A stretch of DNA of 64,000 bases from Providencia rettgeri (GCF_023205015.1 NZ_CP096258.1:3782001-3846000); one strand, 5' to 3'; positions 1 through 9,036 are shown, numbered from the stretch's first letter. The notes: generated by a model from the letters alone, not told the origin. Numbers and translations: made by a program.

Positions 1-2
1 AA

Positions 3-104
3 ACCAATCTTGAATTGCACCAAATGATTATGAACGATGAAAATTTCCAAAAAGGTGGTACTAACATCCACTATTTAGAGAAAAAACTGGGTATTGCTGA
101 ATAA
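3..104 (+). CDS. accC: Acetyl-CoA carboxylase biotin carboxylase subunit, C-terminal end (partial)
   Basis: Only the last 33 codons are in the window; the gene begins upstream. The frame ends in TNIHYLEKKLGIAE and closely matches the end of E. coli AccC. AccC is the ATP-dependent biotin carboxylase that loads CO2 onto biotinylated AccB in the first committed step of fatty-acid synthesis. In E. coli accC is followed by yhdT-panF-prmA-dusB-fis. Here the same run resumes only at 6397, so about 6 kb is inserted directly after accC. Confidence 0.9.
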   Translation, partial: TNLELHQMIMNDENFQKGGTNIHYLEKKLGIAE

Positions 105-137
105 GTCAGCGATAACTTGTTTTACCCATCGTCAATA

Positions 138-171
138 AATACCGCATAGCTGAGCTTTGCGGTATTTTTTT
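138..171 (+). terminator. Rho-independent terminator after accC
   Basis: A perfect 9-bp stem (AATACCGCA at 138-146, TGCGGTATT at 158-166) runs into seven T residues at 165-171. It lies 34 bp past the accC stop and just before the converging maturase gene, so it may work in both directions. Confidence 0.85.
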
Positions 172-180
172 GAGTGAAAA

Positions 181-1431
181 TCAACGAATATGCTGAATTG
201 GGATCGTATTTTCGATAGGTGCGGCGCGCTGGAATAAATGTAGATTATCCATCACAGAGGCTGGAGGACGATGTAAGCGTAGCTCATTCGCCATATATTG
301 CATATAGGGGTCAATATGGCTAAAAATGGCTTTATAGCCTTCACACAAATGATTGTGCCATTTATTTTCAACTTTTGTTGTCCTATGTTTAGGACATCCC
401 CCATGACAAGCAAACTTAAATTCACACTGTTGGCACAAAGAGGATAGGTTGAGTTTTTGCTGACCAAAACGTTGTTGCTGTTTGCTAGAAACCAGTTTAT
501 TCAGAGGCTTAGTTAATAGGTTACCCAACTTAAATTCAGGGTAAACAAAGTGGTCACAACTATAAATATCCCCATTTTGCTCTGCCACCAGCCCGTATCC
601 ACAAGAAGGTTGCATCACGCAAAAACTTGGCATGTCCCCAGACCATGCAGCAAGTGAGTTATCAAATAGCTGGATAAACACATTGCCAACATCTTTTCTT
701 ACCCAAAGGTCAAAGACTTTATTGATAAAATTGCCGTATTGCTTTCCTGTAATTGACCATGGTGTTAAGTGCTTTTCGCCCTGTTCTTGCGGATAGCTCA
801 AATGTTGAAATTCATTATTTGTTATCTCATATTCAACCACAGGGATAAATTGTAAATAACGCGCTTGCAGTTCTTCAGTAATAAAACGGTAAATTTCTTC
901 AGGATATTTTGCCGTTTCATTATTAATCACTGTCAAAATATTAAAATCGATTTGATATTCTTTAAGTAAATTAACTGCATTGATGACTTTATCAAAGACG
1001 GAGTTACCTGAGTTAGATTTGCGGTAAATATCATGAAGCCATTGAGGGCCATCAAGAGATATTCCGACTAAGAAATTATGTGTTTTTAGAAAATTAGCCC
1101 AGTCAGAGTTTAACAAGACGCCGTTTGTTTGGATGCTATTGTAGATTTGCTTCCCTTTCCCATAGCGTTGTTGATACTGGATAACTTTTTTGAAAAAATC
1201 TAAGCCAGCCATTAGCGGCTCGCCGCCTTGCCAAGTAAAATCAATCTCATGGCTAGGTGATAATTCAATATACTGACGAATATATTCTCTCAATGTATTG
1301 TCATCCATACACTTGAGTTTTTTATCACTGAACCCAGTTTGATGTTCTTTTTCTAAATAAAAGCAATAATCACACTTTAAATTGCACTGGTAACTTGTTG
1401 GCTTTGCCATAATGTGAAATGCTTTTTTCAT
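181..1431 (-). CDS. Anaerobic sulfatase-maturating enzyme (radical SAM/SPASM)
   Basis: This 416-residue protein is a radical SAM enzyme of the anSME type, which oxidises an active-site Cys or Ser of a sulfatase to formylglycine without oxygen. The radical SAM cluster ligands are C16, C20 and C23 in a CxxxCxxC motif. Further cysteines near residues 270-295 and 333-362, including CQQCEFKFACHGGC, fit the SPASM domain with two auxiliary [4Fe-4S] clusters. The start at 1431 has an AGAGG ribosome site five bases upstream. It is the last gene of a minus-strand run of PTS permease, sulfatase and regulator, and that sulfatase carries the Cys-type motif such an enzyme would modify. The link to the neighbouring sulfatase is inferred. 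Confidence 0.88.
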   Translation of the reverse strand: MKKAFHIMAKPTSYQCNLKCDYCFYLEKEHQTGFSDKKLKCMDDNTLREYIRQYIELSPSHEIDFTWQGGEPLMAGLDFFKKVIQYQQRYGKGKQIYNSIQTNGVLLNSDWANFLKTHNFLVGISLDGPQWLHDIYRKSNSGNSVFDKVINAVNLLKEYQIDFNILTVINNETAKYPEEIYRFITEELQARYLQFIPVVEYEITNNEFQHLSYPQEQGEKHLTPWSITGKQYGNFINKVFDLWVRKDVGNVFIQLFDNSLAAWSGDMPSFCVMQPSCGYGLVAEQNGDIYSCDHFVYPEFKLGNLLTKPLNKLVSSKQQQRFGQQKLNLSSLCQQCEFKFACHGGCPKHRTTKVENKWHNHLCEGYKAIFSHIDPYMQYMANELRLHRPPASVMDNLHLFQRAAPIENTIPIQHIR

Positions 1432-1457
1432 AAAAACCTCTTTTGTGATGGCTTAAA

Positions 1458-2174
1458 CTAACTACCATTCACTTTATATTCGTAATAATCACTCAAATAG
1501 CTCCCTTCCATATACAAAATAGCCTCATTATTTTTGTTATAGTCCACACGGCGGCGAGATAACACCGGTATTTTCTCATCAATATTCAATAATGCCATTT
1601 CTTGTGGGGAGGGAATAACAGCAGACAATTTCTCTGTATAACGGTTAGAGTTTAGCCCTTGAGTCTCTAAAAATAGATAAATAGAATCTTCTAAATCGTT
1701 TTCACTGACACTTTCAATGCAAGGTGGAAAGTAGAAGCAGTTATATTGAATGGGTAACTTCCCCTTCGTAATCACACGCTCTACACGAGTCAACATAGTG
1801 CCTTTTGGCAGTTTCATGATCTCACAAATTTCATCTCTAGGAACCATTTTTGTAATTGAAATGATTTTCCTTTTTACGCGTTCTGTTGACGCCCCTAAAA
1901 CTTGAGTATGAATGGTCGCATAGGCTTTTTTAGAATTACGAATAACTAACGTACCCACACCACGAGAGCGTTTCACGTACCCTTCTTTCTCTAATTCTGA
2001 TAACGCACGTCTTGCTGTAATACGGCTAATACCAAACATTTCCTGAAACTCAGCCTCGGTCGGAAATGTGTCATTTTTCCGATATTCACCTTTGTTGAGC
2101 TTCTCCACTAATATGTCATAAACTTGTGCATATAACGGTTTTGAATGCGTGCTGTAATCTAATTGTTTTTTCAT
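1458..2174 (-). CDS. GntR-family regulator (HutC/UTRA subfamily) of the sulfatase cluster
   Basis: The protein has an N-terminal winged helix-turn-helix (FPTEAEFQEMFGISRITARRAL) and a C-terminal UTRA-type ligand domain, the layout of HutC-subfamily GntR repressors, which usually sense a sugar phosphate or other pathway intermediate. It lies between the sulfatase and the maturase genes on the same strand, so local control of the cluster is the natural inference. The start is uncertain. The ATG at 2174 (238 aa) is chosen; a GTG at 2213 would add 13 residues but lies inside an inverted repeat and lacks a good ribosome site. The effector is unknown. Confidence 0.8.
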   Translation of the reverse strand: MKKQLDYSTHSKPLYAQVYDILVEKLNKGEYRKNDTFPTEAEFQEMFGISRITARRALSELEKEGYVKRSRGVGTLVIRNSKKAYATIHTQVLGASTERVKRKIISITKMVPRDEICEIMKLPKGTMLTRVERVITKGKLPIQYNCFYFPPCIESVSENDLEDSIYLFLETQGLNSNRYTEKLSAVIPSPQEMALLNIDEKIPVLSRRRVDYNKNNEAILYMEGSYLSDYYEYKVNGS

Positions 2175-2187
2175 ATAACCATAATCA

Positions 2188-2223
2188 CCATTACCCGGTT
2201 GTACTTCCTTCACCGGGTAATGG
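2188..2223. repeat. Perfect 11-bp inverted repeat between sulfatase and gntR genes
   Basis: CCATTACCCGG (2188-2198) and CCGGGTAATGG (2213-2223) are exact reverse complements around a 14-base loop. The loop on the minus-strand mRNA contains GAAGGAAG, which resembles a ribosome site. There is no T-run, so it is more likely an mRNA processing or stability element, or an operator, than a terminator. Confidence 0.6.
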
Positions 2224-2230
2224 CTCTTGT

Positions 2231-4003
2231 TTATTTTAATCTCATTTCCAGAGCCACCCGGTACATAAGCTCATTATGGTTTTCAACAGGGAAATTATCA
2301 ATAATGAAAGTCATCAGCTGTTCTGGCGTCATTCCATGAGATAATTGATTGATAAAACGTGTTTTTATCTCATCTAATTGACGTGTTTCAATATATTGTA
2401 ATAATGACATCGCCCCATATTTAACATCCAGAGAAAGCGAGTATTGGTCAAATTGCGTTTTTGCCGCTCCCGCCTGCTGATGCTCATTTTCTATTTGTTC
2501 AATAGTAACGGATTGATCTTTAGATAAGCCATAACGTGCATACAGTTCAGCAGGTGCATCACTTTCAATCATCATTAAACGCAGATTTTCTAGCATCCGT
2601 AATTCCGTTGCCATATCGACAACCGGTGATGTTTGTGATGGATCTTGTTTTACATTGTATAAACGATGACCAAATCTATCTGAATCCGTAGTCATCACAC
2701 TAGTAGCCGGTATTTTTAAAACCGCGCAGCCTTGAGTAAAATCAAACCCGTCATGCAATTGAGTACCTTGCAACTCTTTAGGCGTGAAACGACGATTAAT
2801 ACGAGTTGGCATTAATGTGTAGTCATACAACCCTTGGGTTCCCTGTACCACTGGAGAGCGCATATAGACATACTCACCATCCGTAATGTTAATTTGGCAA
2901 CCATGATAACCAAATAAGGCATACTCACGGACAGGCTCATCTGTGGCTAACCCGGCTAATAAGCTCTTACCCTGCATATTTTTAGGGATTGGCGCATTAA
3001 AGTAATCAAGTAATGTCGCTGGTATATCTATGGTTTGAGCCAACATTTGGCGTGACTCATTTGCAGCATTAATTTGAGGATAGCAAATAAAGAATGGTGT
3101 GTTGGCTATCTCATTATACAACGGCATAATGTTTTTCCCCCACCAATCGTGTTCACCGAGTAAGAAGCCATGGTCTGTATTCACAATCAACAGAGTGTCT
3201 TCCCACAAGTTATATTTATCAAATATATCTAAAACTTGACCAACATAGGCATCGACCATTGTCACTAGTGCTTGATAAAATCCACGGATGACTTTTTGCT
3301 GAGCTTCACTTTCTGTCACCATATAATATGGAGGCCAGCCGTCAAAATCCGTATTTGATAACCCATACAGTTTTAAATATTTCTCAGGAACATAAAACGG
3401 CTCATGAGGATCGAAACACTCTAGCTGCAAAAACCAATTGTCATCTTTCTGATTGGTCTCTATAAACTCAATCCCATGATTTATGGTTTTGACCAAAGGA
3501 TGATCTTTCTCATCTTGCATATACTGCTGATTGATCAAGTGCTGTGTACGACTGGCAATTTTGCGTTGTTTATTTTCTTCGGGCTCACCAGATTCATAGT
3601 GAACAACGGGCTTATTGACTACGCCTTTCCAATTATCCCCCTCTTGCCCACGAATAAATTCGTAGGTTGAAAAACGAGAGTGATAAGTTGCCCCGCCATC
3701 ACGCCAATAATGCTTGTGATCCGTCACTAAGTGGGTATGAATGCCTTGTTTTTTTAGTATTTCAGGCATCGACTCGTCAAAAGGTTCAACAGGCCCCCAG
3801 CTACGATGAAGAAAGTTGTATCTCCCTGTATGTAATTCTCTTCTCGCTGGCATGCAAGGCATACTACCAACATAAAAGTTATCAAACTTCAGTGAGCGTT
3901 TACGCAAACGCTCAAAGTTAGGTGTAATTGTTGTTTTACAGCCATAAGCCGACAACATATGTTTATTCAATGAATCAAACATTAACATTACAGCTTTCAT
4001 CAT
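2231..4003 (-). CDS. Cys-type sulfatase, predicted cytoplasmic
   Basis: This 590-residue type I sulfatase belongs to the alkaline phosphatase superfamily. The CMPAR sequence at about residues 50-54 is the CxPxR signature whose cysteine becomes formylglycine. The N-terminal FDSLN and the later NTDHGFLLGEHDWWGKN segment fit the metal- and sulfate-binding parts of the fold. No signal peptide is visible, so it should act inside the cell, which suits a substrate delivered by the PTS gene just upstream. The start at 4003 has an AAGGA ribosome site that overlaps the end of the PTS gene; the ATG at 4000 is equally possible. The substrate is probably a sulfated sugar or sugar phosphate, but the sequence does not identify it. 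Confidence 0.88.
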   Translation of the reverse strand: MMKAVMLMFDSLNKHMLSAYGCKTTITPNFERLRKRSLKFDNFYVGSMPCMPARRELHTGRYNFLHRSWGPVEPFDESMPEILKKQGIHTHLVTDHKHYWRDGGATYHSRFSTYEFIRGQEGDNWKGVVNKPVVHYESGEPEENKQRKIASRTQHLINQQYMQDEKDHPLVKTINHGIEFIETNQKDDNWFLQLECFDPHEPFYVPEKYLKLYGLSNTDFDGWPPYYMVTESEAQQKVIRGFYQALVTMVDAYVGQVLDIFDKYNLWEDTLLIVNTDHGFLLGEHDWWGKNIMPLYNEIANTPFFICYPQINAANESRQMLAQTIDIPATLLDYFNAPIPKNMQGKSLLAGLATDEPVREYALFGYHGCQINITDGEYVYMRSPVVQGTQGLYDYTLMPTRINRRFTPKELQGTQLHDGFDFTQGCAVLKIPATSVMTTDSDRFGHRLYNVKQDPSQTSPVVDMATELRMLENLRLMMIESDAPAELYARYGLSKDQSVTIEQIENEHQQAGAAKTQFDQYSLSLDVKYGAMSLLQYIETRQLDEIKTRFINQLSHGMTPEQLMTFIIDNFPVENHNELMYRVALEMRLK

Positions 4004-4013
4004 TAATTCCTTT

Positions 4014-5435
4014 TTACTGGTATTTTCTAATTCGTCCAACAAAATAAGTCAGTATAAATGCGATACTTGCTCCCACTAACCAACTAAAAATGTATTGAAG
4101 ATATTTTCCATCCGCAATCAGCGGTAATGCCGATAACCCTGCTGCACCGACACCATTTGCCGTGACATCTAATAAGACGATCATCATCCCCCCAAATCCT
4201 GCACCTATTGAACCGGTAATAAATGCAAAGCCTGCTGGGATGTTTACACCGAAGATAGTTGGCTCCCCTACCGCTAAAATACTCGTTGGAATAGCCCCTT
4301 TCGCAACCCGTTTCATCACCGGATCTTTGGTTAGCAATAAAACAGCAATTGCAGCTCCCACCATGCCAGAGTTACTCATTATTTGGATCGCAAATAATTG
4401 TGAGCTTCCTGTTGCTTGGATTAATTCAAGATGGATAGGTATGAGTCCTTGGTGTAAACCAAGTGAAATTAAGAACGGGAACAAAGACGATAGAATGAAG
4501 CCAGCCGCTAAACCGCCATGCTCTAAAATACCCGATAAAGAGCCTAAAATACCATTAGAAACAACCCCTGCCACAGGCATAATGCCGAATAACAAAAATG
4601 CAGCCATAATGATGATAGTTAAAGTTGGTGTTGCAATCACATCGATCATACTTGGAATATAGCGACGTAATCTCTTTTCTAGCCAGCAACTTACCCAAAC
4701 CGCAAAAATAACCCCGATTAGCCCGCCCTGTCCCGGCGTTAATCCTAAAATAGCAACTTGAGGTGCAATCGTTATTGCCCCTAAAATCCCCCCAAGGATT
4801 TCGGTTCCTTTAAACTCTTTAGCGGCAAAAATCCCCGTAAACACTGCCAATAAGCTGAATAAACCGTTAGCGATAACCCCCATAATGGTACTAATTTCTA
4901 ACAACCCTTTTTGTTGCAAAATAACTTGGGCTGCCGACATATTTGCAGTCGCTTGAATTCCCTGAGTCAGCGCCTCTGCATGTGCAGAGTTAACAATAAT
5001 ATTGTTGATCCCCATTAATGTACCTGCGGCAATTAAACCGGGTAATAACGGGACAAAAATATTCGCAATACTTCTTAGCACCGCTTTAACGGGTGTCTTT
5101 TTCTTCGCCTTATTTCTGGCGATTTCTGCTTTAGCGAGGACATCACTTTCTGGTTGTTTATCCGTTAAGCCTGAGCCTTCAATTTCGTGATTTGCGAGTA
5201 ACTGATTAATCGCGTCAGCAATATTGTTACATTTTCCAGGGCCTACAATCACTTGTAATGTTTCATCACTCACAACGCCCAGTACACCAGGTAGTGCTTT
5301 TAAACTCGCAACATCAGCCTTTTCTTCATCTTTTAATGTCATTCTCACGCGTGTCATACAGTTTGTGACATGAATAAAATTTTCAGAACCGCCTGATAAT
5401 TCTATAATTTTTTTTGATATTTTATCGAGATCCAT
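4014..5435 (-). CDS. PTS permease EIIBC, glucose superfamily (MurP/sucrose/trehalose-like)
   Basis: This 473-residue fused EIIBC has an N-terminal EIIB domain with phosphorylation-site cysteine C26 in NCMTRVR. From about residue 110 it is a hydrophobic EIIC domain. The GVNIPAGFAFITGSIGAGFGG region and the GEPTIFGV motif are typical of glucose-superfamily EIIC. No EIIA domain is present, so it presumably takes phosphate from the general Crr protein, as MurP and the trehalose and sucrose systems do. It is the first gene of the minus-strand sulfatase cluster. This order suggests uptake and phosphorylation of a sulfated sugar that the next gene desulfates in the cytoplasm. The exact sugar is not predictable from sequence alone. 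Confidence 0.87.
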   Translation of the reverse strand: MDLDKISKKIIELSGGSENFIHVTNCMTRVRMTLKDEEKADVASLKALPGVLGVVSDETLQVIVGPGKCNNIADAINQLLANHEIEGSGLTDKQPESDVLAKAEIARNKAKKKTPVKAVLRSIANIFVPLLPGLIAAGTLMGINNIIVNSAHAEALTQGIQATANMSAAQVILQQKGLLEISTIMGVIANGLFSLLAVFTGIFAAKEFKGTEILGGILGAITIAPQVAILGLTPGQGGLIGVIFAVWVSCWLEKRLRRYIPSMIDVIATPTLTIIIMAAFLLFGIMPVAGVVSNGILGSLSGILEHGGLAAGFILSSLFPFLISLGLHQGLIPIHLELIQATGSSQLFAIQIMSNSGMVGAAIAVLLLTKDPVMKRVAKGAIPTSILAVGEPTIFGVNIPAGFAFITGSIGAGFGGMMIVLLDVTANGVGAAGLSALPLIADGKYLQYIFSWLVGASIAFILTYFVGRIRKYQ

Positions 5436-5479
5436 AGAGCCTCTCTTAGGGCATAATTAGGTAAAATGCTTTGTTATAT

Positions 5480-5489
5480 TGTTATAACA
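5480..5489. promoter_or_regulatory. Candidate operator palindrome upstream of the PTS-sulfatase operon
   Basis: TGTTATAACA is a perfect 10-bp palindrome 45 bp upstream of the PTS start codon, in the 150-bp gap between the operon and yidH. Its position suits an operator for the GntR-type regulator in the same operon. Base composition here is AT-rich, so chance is possible. Confidence 0.35.
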
Positions 5490-5599
5490 TTTAGATTAAT
5501 ATATCATCAAAAATAGAAAGCCCACACTTACATTATTGTTTTGTGATTTTCTTCTCACTTTTTATTTTGTCGAAATATGAGTAAAGGTTGAAAACGCCG

Positions 5600-5956
5600 A
5601 TGACTATACAAAAAGAAAACTGGAAAACACTTGGAAATACACCGGATTATCGATTTTCTCTTGCTAACGAGAGAACATTCTTAGCGTGGATTCGAACAGC
5701 TTTGGCATTTTTAGCGGGAGCAATTGCTATTGAGCAATTGTTTCAGTCTATTGAATTTCCATGGATCAAATTGACCTTAACACTTCTACTCGCTTCATCC
5801 AGTGGGGTTATTGCAATCATGGCATTGTATCGTTGGAAGCAAAATGAAATTGCTATGCGCCAAGATAAACCGCTTCAGTACACATCGTTTTTGATCTTAA
5901 TATCCTTACTTGTCACAGCTGCTACTGCTATCGCACTTCTACATCTTTTACTGTAA
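5600..5956 (+). CDS. yidH: DUF202 inner-membrane protein YidH
   Basis: This 118-residue protein has three predicted membrane helices. The N-terminal segment PDYRFSLANERTFLAWIRTALAFLA is nearly the same as E. coli YidH and defines the DUF202 family, whose function is not established. The ATG at 5600 is used; a TTG at 5588 in the same frame would add four residues but sits directly on the AAAGG sequence. It is followed seven bases later by yidG. In E. coli yidH and yidG lie in the same neighbourhood as the sulfatase gene yidJ and the maturase-like gene yidF, so its position beside a sulfatase cluster here may reflect a real association. Confidence 0.88.
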   Translation: MTIQKENWKTLGNTPDYRFSLANERTFLAWIRTALAFLAGAIAIEQLFQSIEFPWIKLTLTLLLASSSGVIAIMALYRWKQNEIAMRQDKPLQYTSFLILISLLVTAATAIALLHLLL

Positions 5957-5963
5957 AAACACC

Positions 5964-6263
5964 ATGCGAGATCCCGGATTACAGCCAGAGAGAACACAAC
6001 AAGCTTGGAGCCGAACACTACTCGTTTTAGCTCTAAATATATTGCTGTTCCTTCGTTCAGGTTTACTTAATCACTCATTGCCAATGTTGATAGGGACTTT
6101 GGCGGGAGCGTTATTATTTTTAATGATTTGCTATAAAAGGCATACGAGCCCTAATTACCCCCAAAAAGGGTTAAAAATAAACAATTATTTCTTTCTGATT
6201 TTTACCTCTCTAATACTCTTTTTCATGTCTCTTATGCTAATTTTTAAGATTTTATCAACTTAA
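5964..6263 (+). CDS. yidG: DUF202 membrane protein YidG
   Basis: A 99-residue protein with about three membrane helices. It starts RDPGLQPERTQQAWSRTLL, the DUF202/YidG signature DPGLQPERT. It is somewhat shorter than E. coli YidG (120 aa), mainly at the N terminus. It follows yidH with a seven-base gap, the usual yidH-yidG pairing, and the two may form a membrane complex. No biochemical role is known. The start at 5964 is chosen because the family motif begins there; an upstream start at 5910 would overlap yidH. Confidence 0.82.
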   Translation: MRDPGLQPERTQQAWSRTLLVLALNILLFLRSGLLNHSLPMLIGTLAGALLFLMICYKRHTSPNYPQKGLKINNYFFLIFTSLILFFMSLMLIFKILST

Positions 6264-6396
6264 TTATGAATTTTAACGCCAAGTTATCTTTGTATAGGTT
6301 GCTCATATTTTCGAGTTTCCCTGAATTTTTTACACTACACACTCGGATTATCGTACAATCCCTGATTATTTTTATAGGAATGAAGGGGAATAACGG

Positions 6397-6639
6397 GTGG
6401 ATAAACGTTTTCTTCAATCAAATAAAGAAGCACGCTGGTCATTTTATTTGACTATCGCCTATCTCATTGGCTGGGTTATTAGTGCCTACCTCCCAGACAA
6501 TACACGTGGAATTACAGGGCTACCATTGTGGTTTGAATGGTCTTGTCTCGTCTTACCCATCATTTTTATTTTGCTCTGCATTATGATGGTTAAACTGATT
6601 TTTAAAGACATCTCTCTGGAGGAGAATGATGCAGATTGA
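6397..6639 (+). CDS. yhdT: Small inner-membrane protein YhdT (DUF997)
   Basis: An 80-residue protein with two predicted membrane segments, matching E. coli YhdT along its whole length (KEARW near the N terminus, LPLWFEW, KDISLEENDA at the end). It starts with GTG at 6397, with AAGGGG a short distance upstream. The gene overlaps panF by 14 bp, as expected for the conserved yhdT-panF pair, and may help pantothenate transport, though no function is proven. It marks the point where E. coli-like gene order resumes after the insert. Confidence 0.9.
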   Translation: MDKRFLQSNKEARWSFYLTIAYLIGWVISAYLPDNTRGITGLPLWFEWSCLVLPIIFILLCIMMVKLIFKDISLEENDAD

Positions 6640-8089
6640 AGTTCTCCTACCACTCGTCGGCTACCTAGCTCTCGTCTTTTTGCTATCCATTTATGCATAT
6701 AAAAAACGAACAAAAGGCGAATTCTTAAATGAGTACTTTTTAGGTAATCGTTCGATGGGTGGTTTTGTTCTTGCGATGACCATCACGGCGACTTATATCA
6801 GTGCGAGTTCATTTATTGGTGGGCCAGGTGCTGCCTATAAATATGGCCTAGGTTGGGTGCTATTGGCGATGATCCAGCTACCTGCGATTTGGCTTTCCCT
6901 TGGCGTGCTCGGTAAAAAATTTGCTATTTTGGCACGTCGCTATAATGCCGTTACACTTAACGATATGCTGTATGCGCGCTACCAAAGCCGGTTTTTAGTG
7001 TGGTTCGCCAGTGTAAGCCTGCTCATTGCCTTTTTTGGCGCCATGACGGTGCAATTTATTGGTGGGGCGCGCCTATTAGAAACCGCAGCAGGTATTCCAT
7101 ATACTTATGGGTTAATAATTTTTGGGGTATCCATCGCACTCTACACCGCAATTGGCGGGTTTAGAGCCAGTGTCCTAAATGATGCGCTGCAAGGGCTTGT
7201 AATGCTTTTAGGTACGGTGATCCTATTAGTCGCGATAATTTATCATGCAGGTGGTTTACCTGCCGCGATAGAAAAAATGCATAGCATAGACCCCAAATTG
7301 GTATCGCCTGAAGGTGCAGATGACATTTTAAGCGGGCCATTTTTAGCTTCGTTTTGGGTTTTGGTCTGTTTTGGGGTGATTGGTTTACCTCACACCGCGG
7401 TACGTTGTATCTCATATAAAGACAGTAAAGCGGTTCACCGCGGAATTATCTTAGGAACGATTGTCATGGCCATGCTGATGTTTGGCATGCACTTTGCGGG
7501 GGCACTCGGTCGCGCAATTTTACCTGACCTGACGATCCCAGACCAAGTGATCCCAACGTTGATGGTTCAAGTGCTACCACCTTTCGCAGCAGGGATTTTC
7601 CTAGCGGCACCAATGGCTGCGATCATGTCGACGATCAACGCACAACTACTGCAATCTTCAGCAACCATCGTAAAAGATATCTATCTGAATACCGTGCCAA
7701 CACAAATCAAAAATGAAAAGCGTCTTGCGCGGATCTCTAGCCTTTCCACTTTGGTCTTAGGTGCATTGCTTTTAGTTGCAGCATGGAACCCGCCTCAGAT
7801 GATTATCTGGCTCAATTTACTGGCTTTTGGGGGGTTAGAAGCTGTTTTCTTGTGGCCATTAGTCCTCGGGCTATATTGGGAAAAAGCCAATGGAACAGGC
7901 GCTATCAGTGGGATGGTCGTCGGAGGCGTCAGTTATGCCATACTGGCTAGCTTTAAAATTGAGATCATGGGCTTCCATGCCATCGTCCCCTCACTATTTT
8001 TTAGCCTTGTGGCTTTCTTAGTGGGTAACCTTTTCGGTAAAAATCCCGTACAATCGACGCCAATTGAGCAGGTAACTAGAACGCACTAA
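6626..8089 (+). CDS. panF: Sodium/pantothenate symporter
   Basis: A 487-residue member of the sodium:solute symporter family with about 13 membrane helices. It imports pantothenate with Na+ for coenzyme A synthesis. The segments TATYISASSFIGGPGAAYKYGL and AAPMAAIMSTINAQLLQSSA are characteristic SSS sequences. The gene overlaps the end of yhdT and has a GGAGG ribosome site inside it. Two adjacent ATG codons (6626 and 6629) are possible starts. It is followed by prmA as in E. coli. panM, which acts in pantothenate synthesis, is also in the window at 41414, but the two loci are separate. Confidence 0.93.
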   Translation: MMQIEVLLPLVGYLALVFLLSIYAYKKRTKGEFLNEYFLGNRSMGGFVLAMTITATYISASSFIGGPGAAYKYGLGWVLLAMIQLPAIWLSLGVLGKKFAILARRYNAVTLNDMLYARYQSRFLVWFASVSLLIAFFGAMTVQFIGGARLLETAAGIPYTYGLIIFGVSIALYTAIGGFRASVLNDALQGLVMLLGTVILLVAIIYHAGGLPAAIEKMHSIDPKLVSPEGADDILSGPFLASFWVLVCFGVIGLPHTAVRCISYKDSKAVHRGIILGTIVMAMLMFGMHFAGALGRAILPDLTIPDQVIPTLMVQVLPPFAAGIFLAAPMAAIMSTINAQLLQSSATIVKDIYLNTVPTQIKNEKRLARISSLSTLVLGALLLVAAWNPPQMIIWLNLLAFGGLEAVFLWPLVLGLYWEKANGTGAISGMVVGGVSYAILASFKIEIMGFHAIVPSLFFSLVAFLVGNLFGKNPVQSTPIEQVTRTH

Positions 8090-8151
8090 CGCCTATTATA
8101 GGCAAGTGATTTTGCTTTACCTGATATAAACGAATAAATAGAGAAAAAATA

Positions 8152-9036
8152 ATGCCTTGGATCCAAATTAAAATTAACTCCACTGCTCAACAGGCAGAAG
8201 CGCTTGGCGATGAACTGATAGAAACAGGGGCGGTATCCGTCACTTTTCAAGACAGCCACGACACGCCCGTTTTTGAGCCGCTCCCGGGGGAAACCCGCCT
8301 TTGGGGTGATACCGACGTCATTGGCCTATATGACGCAGAAACCGACATGAAACTTGTCGTTGCTCAACTGGAAAATAGCCCTCTATTGAGTGCAGGTTTT
8401 ATCCATAAAATCGAACAATTAGAAGACAAAGATTGGGAAAGAGAATGGATGGATAATTTTCATCCAATGCGCTTTGGGAAACGTTTGTGGATCTGCCCAA
8501 GTTGGCGCGATGTGCCTGACCCGACCGCAGTCAATGTCATGTTAGATCCTGGCCTCGCTTTTGGTACTGGTACGCATCCAACGACGTCATTATGTCTTCA
8601 ATGGTTAGACGGTCTTGATCTCGAAGGTAAAACCGTGATCGACTTTGGCTGTGGATCTGGAATTTTAGCGATCGCAGCCTTAAAATTAGGTGCCGCTCAC
8701 GCGATTGGCATTGACATCGATCCTCAAGCTATCACGGCAAGCCGCGATAATGCGCAGCGTAACGGTGTTTCAGAGCGCTTATCCCTATACCTACCGCAAG
8801 ACCAGCCTAATGACTTACAAGCTGATGTCGTGGTTGCTAACATCCTTGCTGGCCCATTGCGTGAGCTCTCTCCTATGATTAGCGTGCTACCCCGTCCGGG
8901 TGGGCTATTAGGACTTTCTGGCGTACTCGCCACTCAAGCAGAAGGAGTCGCTGATGCTTATCGTTCCACTTTTGAAATCGACCCTGTTGCTGAAAAAGAA
9001 GAGTGGTGCCGGATTACGGGTGTCAAGCATTTTTAG
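8152..9036 (+). CDS. prmA: Ribosomal protein L11 methyltransferase
   Basis: This 294-residue SAM-dependent methyltransferase trimethylates several lysines and the N terminus of ribosomal protein L11. The N-terminal part (MPWIQIKINST) is the L11-binding domain. The catalytic domain carries motif I, VIDFGCGSGILAIAALKLGA, and the downstream NILAGPL motif that replaces the usual NPPY. Length and order match E. coli PrmA (293 aa). It sits 62 bp after panF, probably in the same transcript. Confidence 0.95.
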   Translation: MPWIQIKINSTAQQAEALGDELIETGAVSVTFQDSHDTPVFEPLPGETRLWGDTDVIGLYDAETDMKLVVAQLENSPLLSAGFIHKIEQLEDKDWEREWMDNFHPMRFGKRLWICPSWRDVPDPTAVNVMLDPGLAFGTGTHPTTSLCLQWLDGLDLEGKTVIDFGCGSGILAIAALKLGAAHAIGIDIDPQAITASRDNAQRNGVSERLSLYLPQDQPNDLQADVVVANILAGPLRELSPMISVLPRPGGLLGLSGVLATQAEGVADAYRSTFEIDPVAEKEEWCRITGVKHF

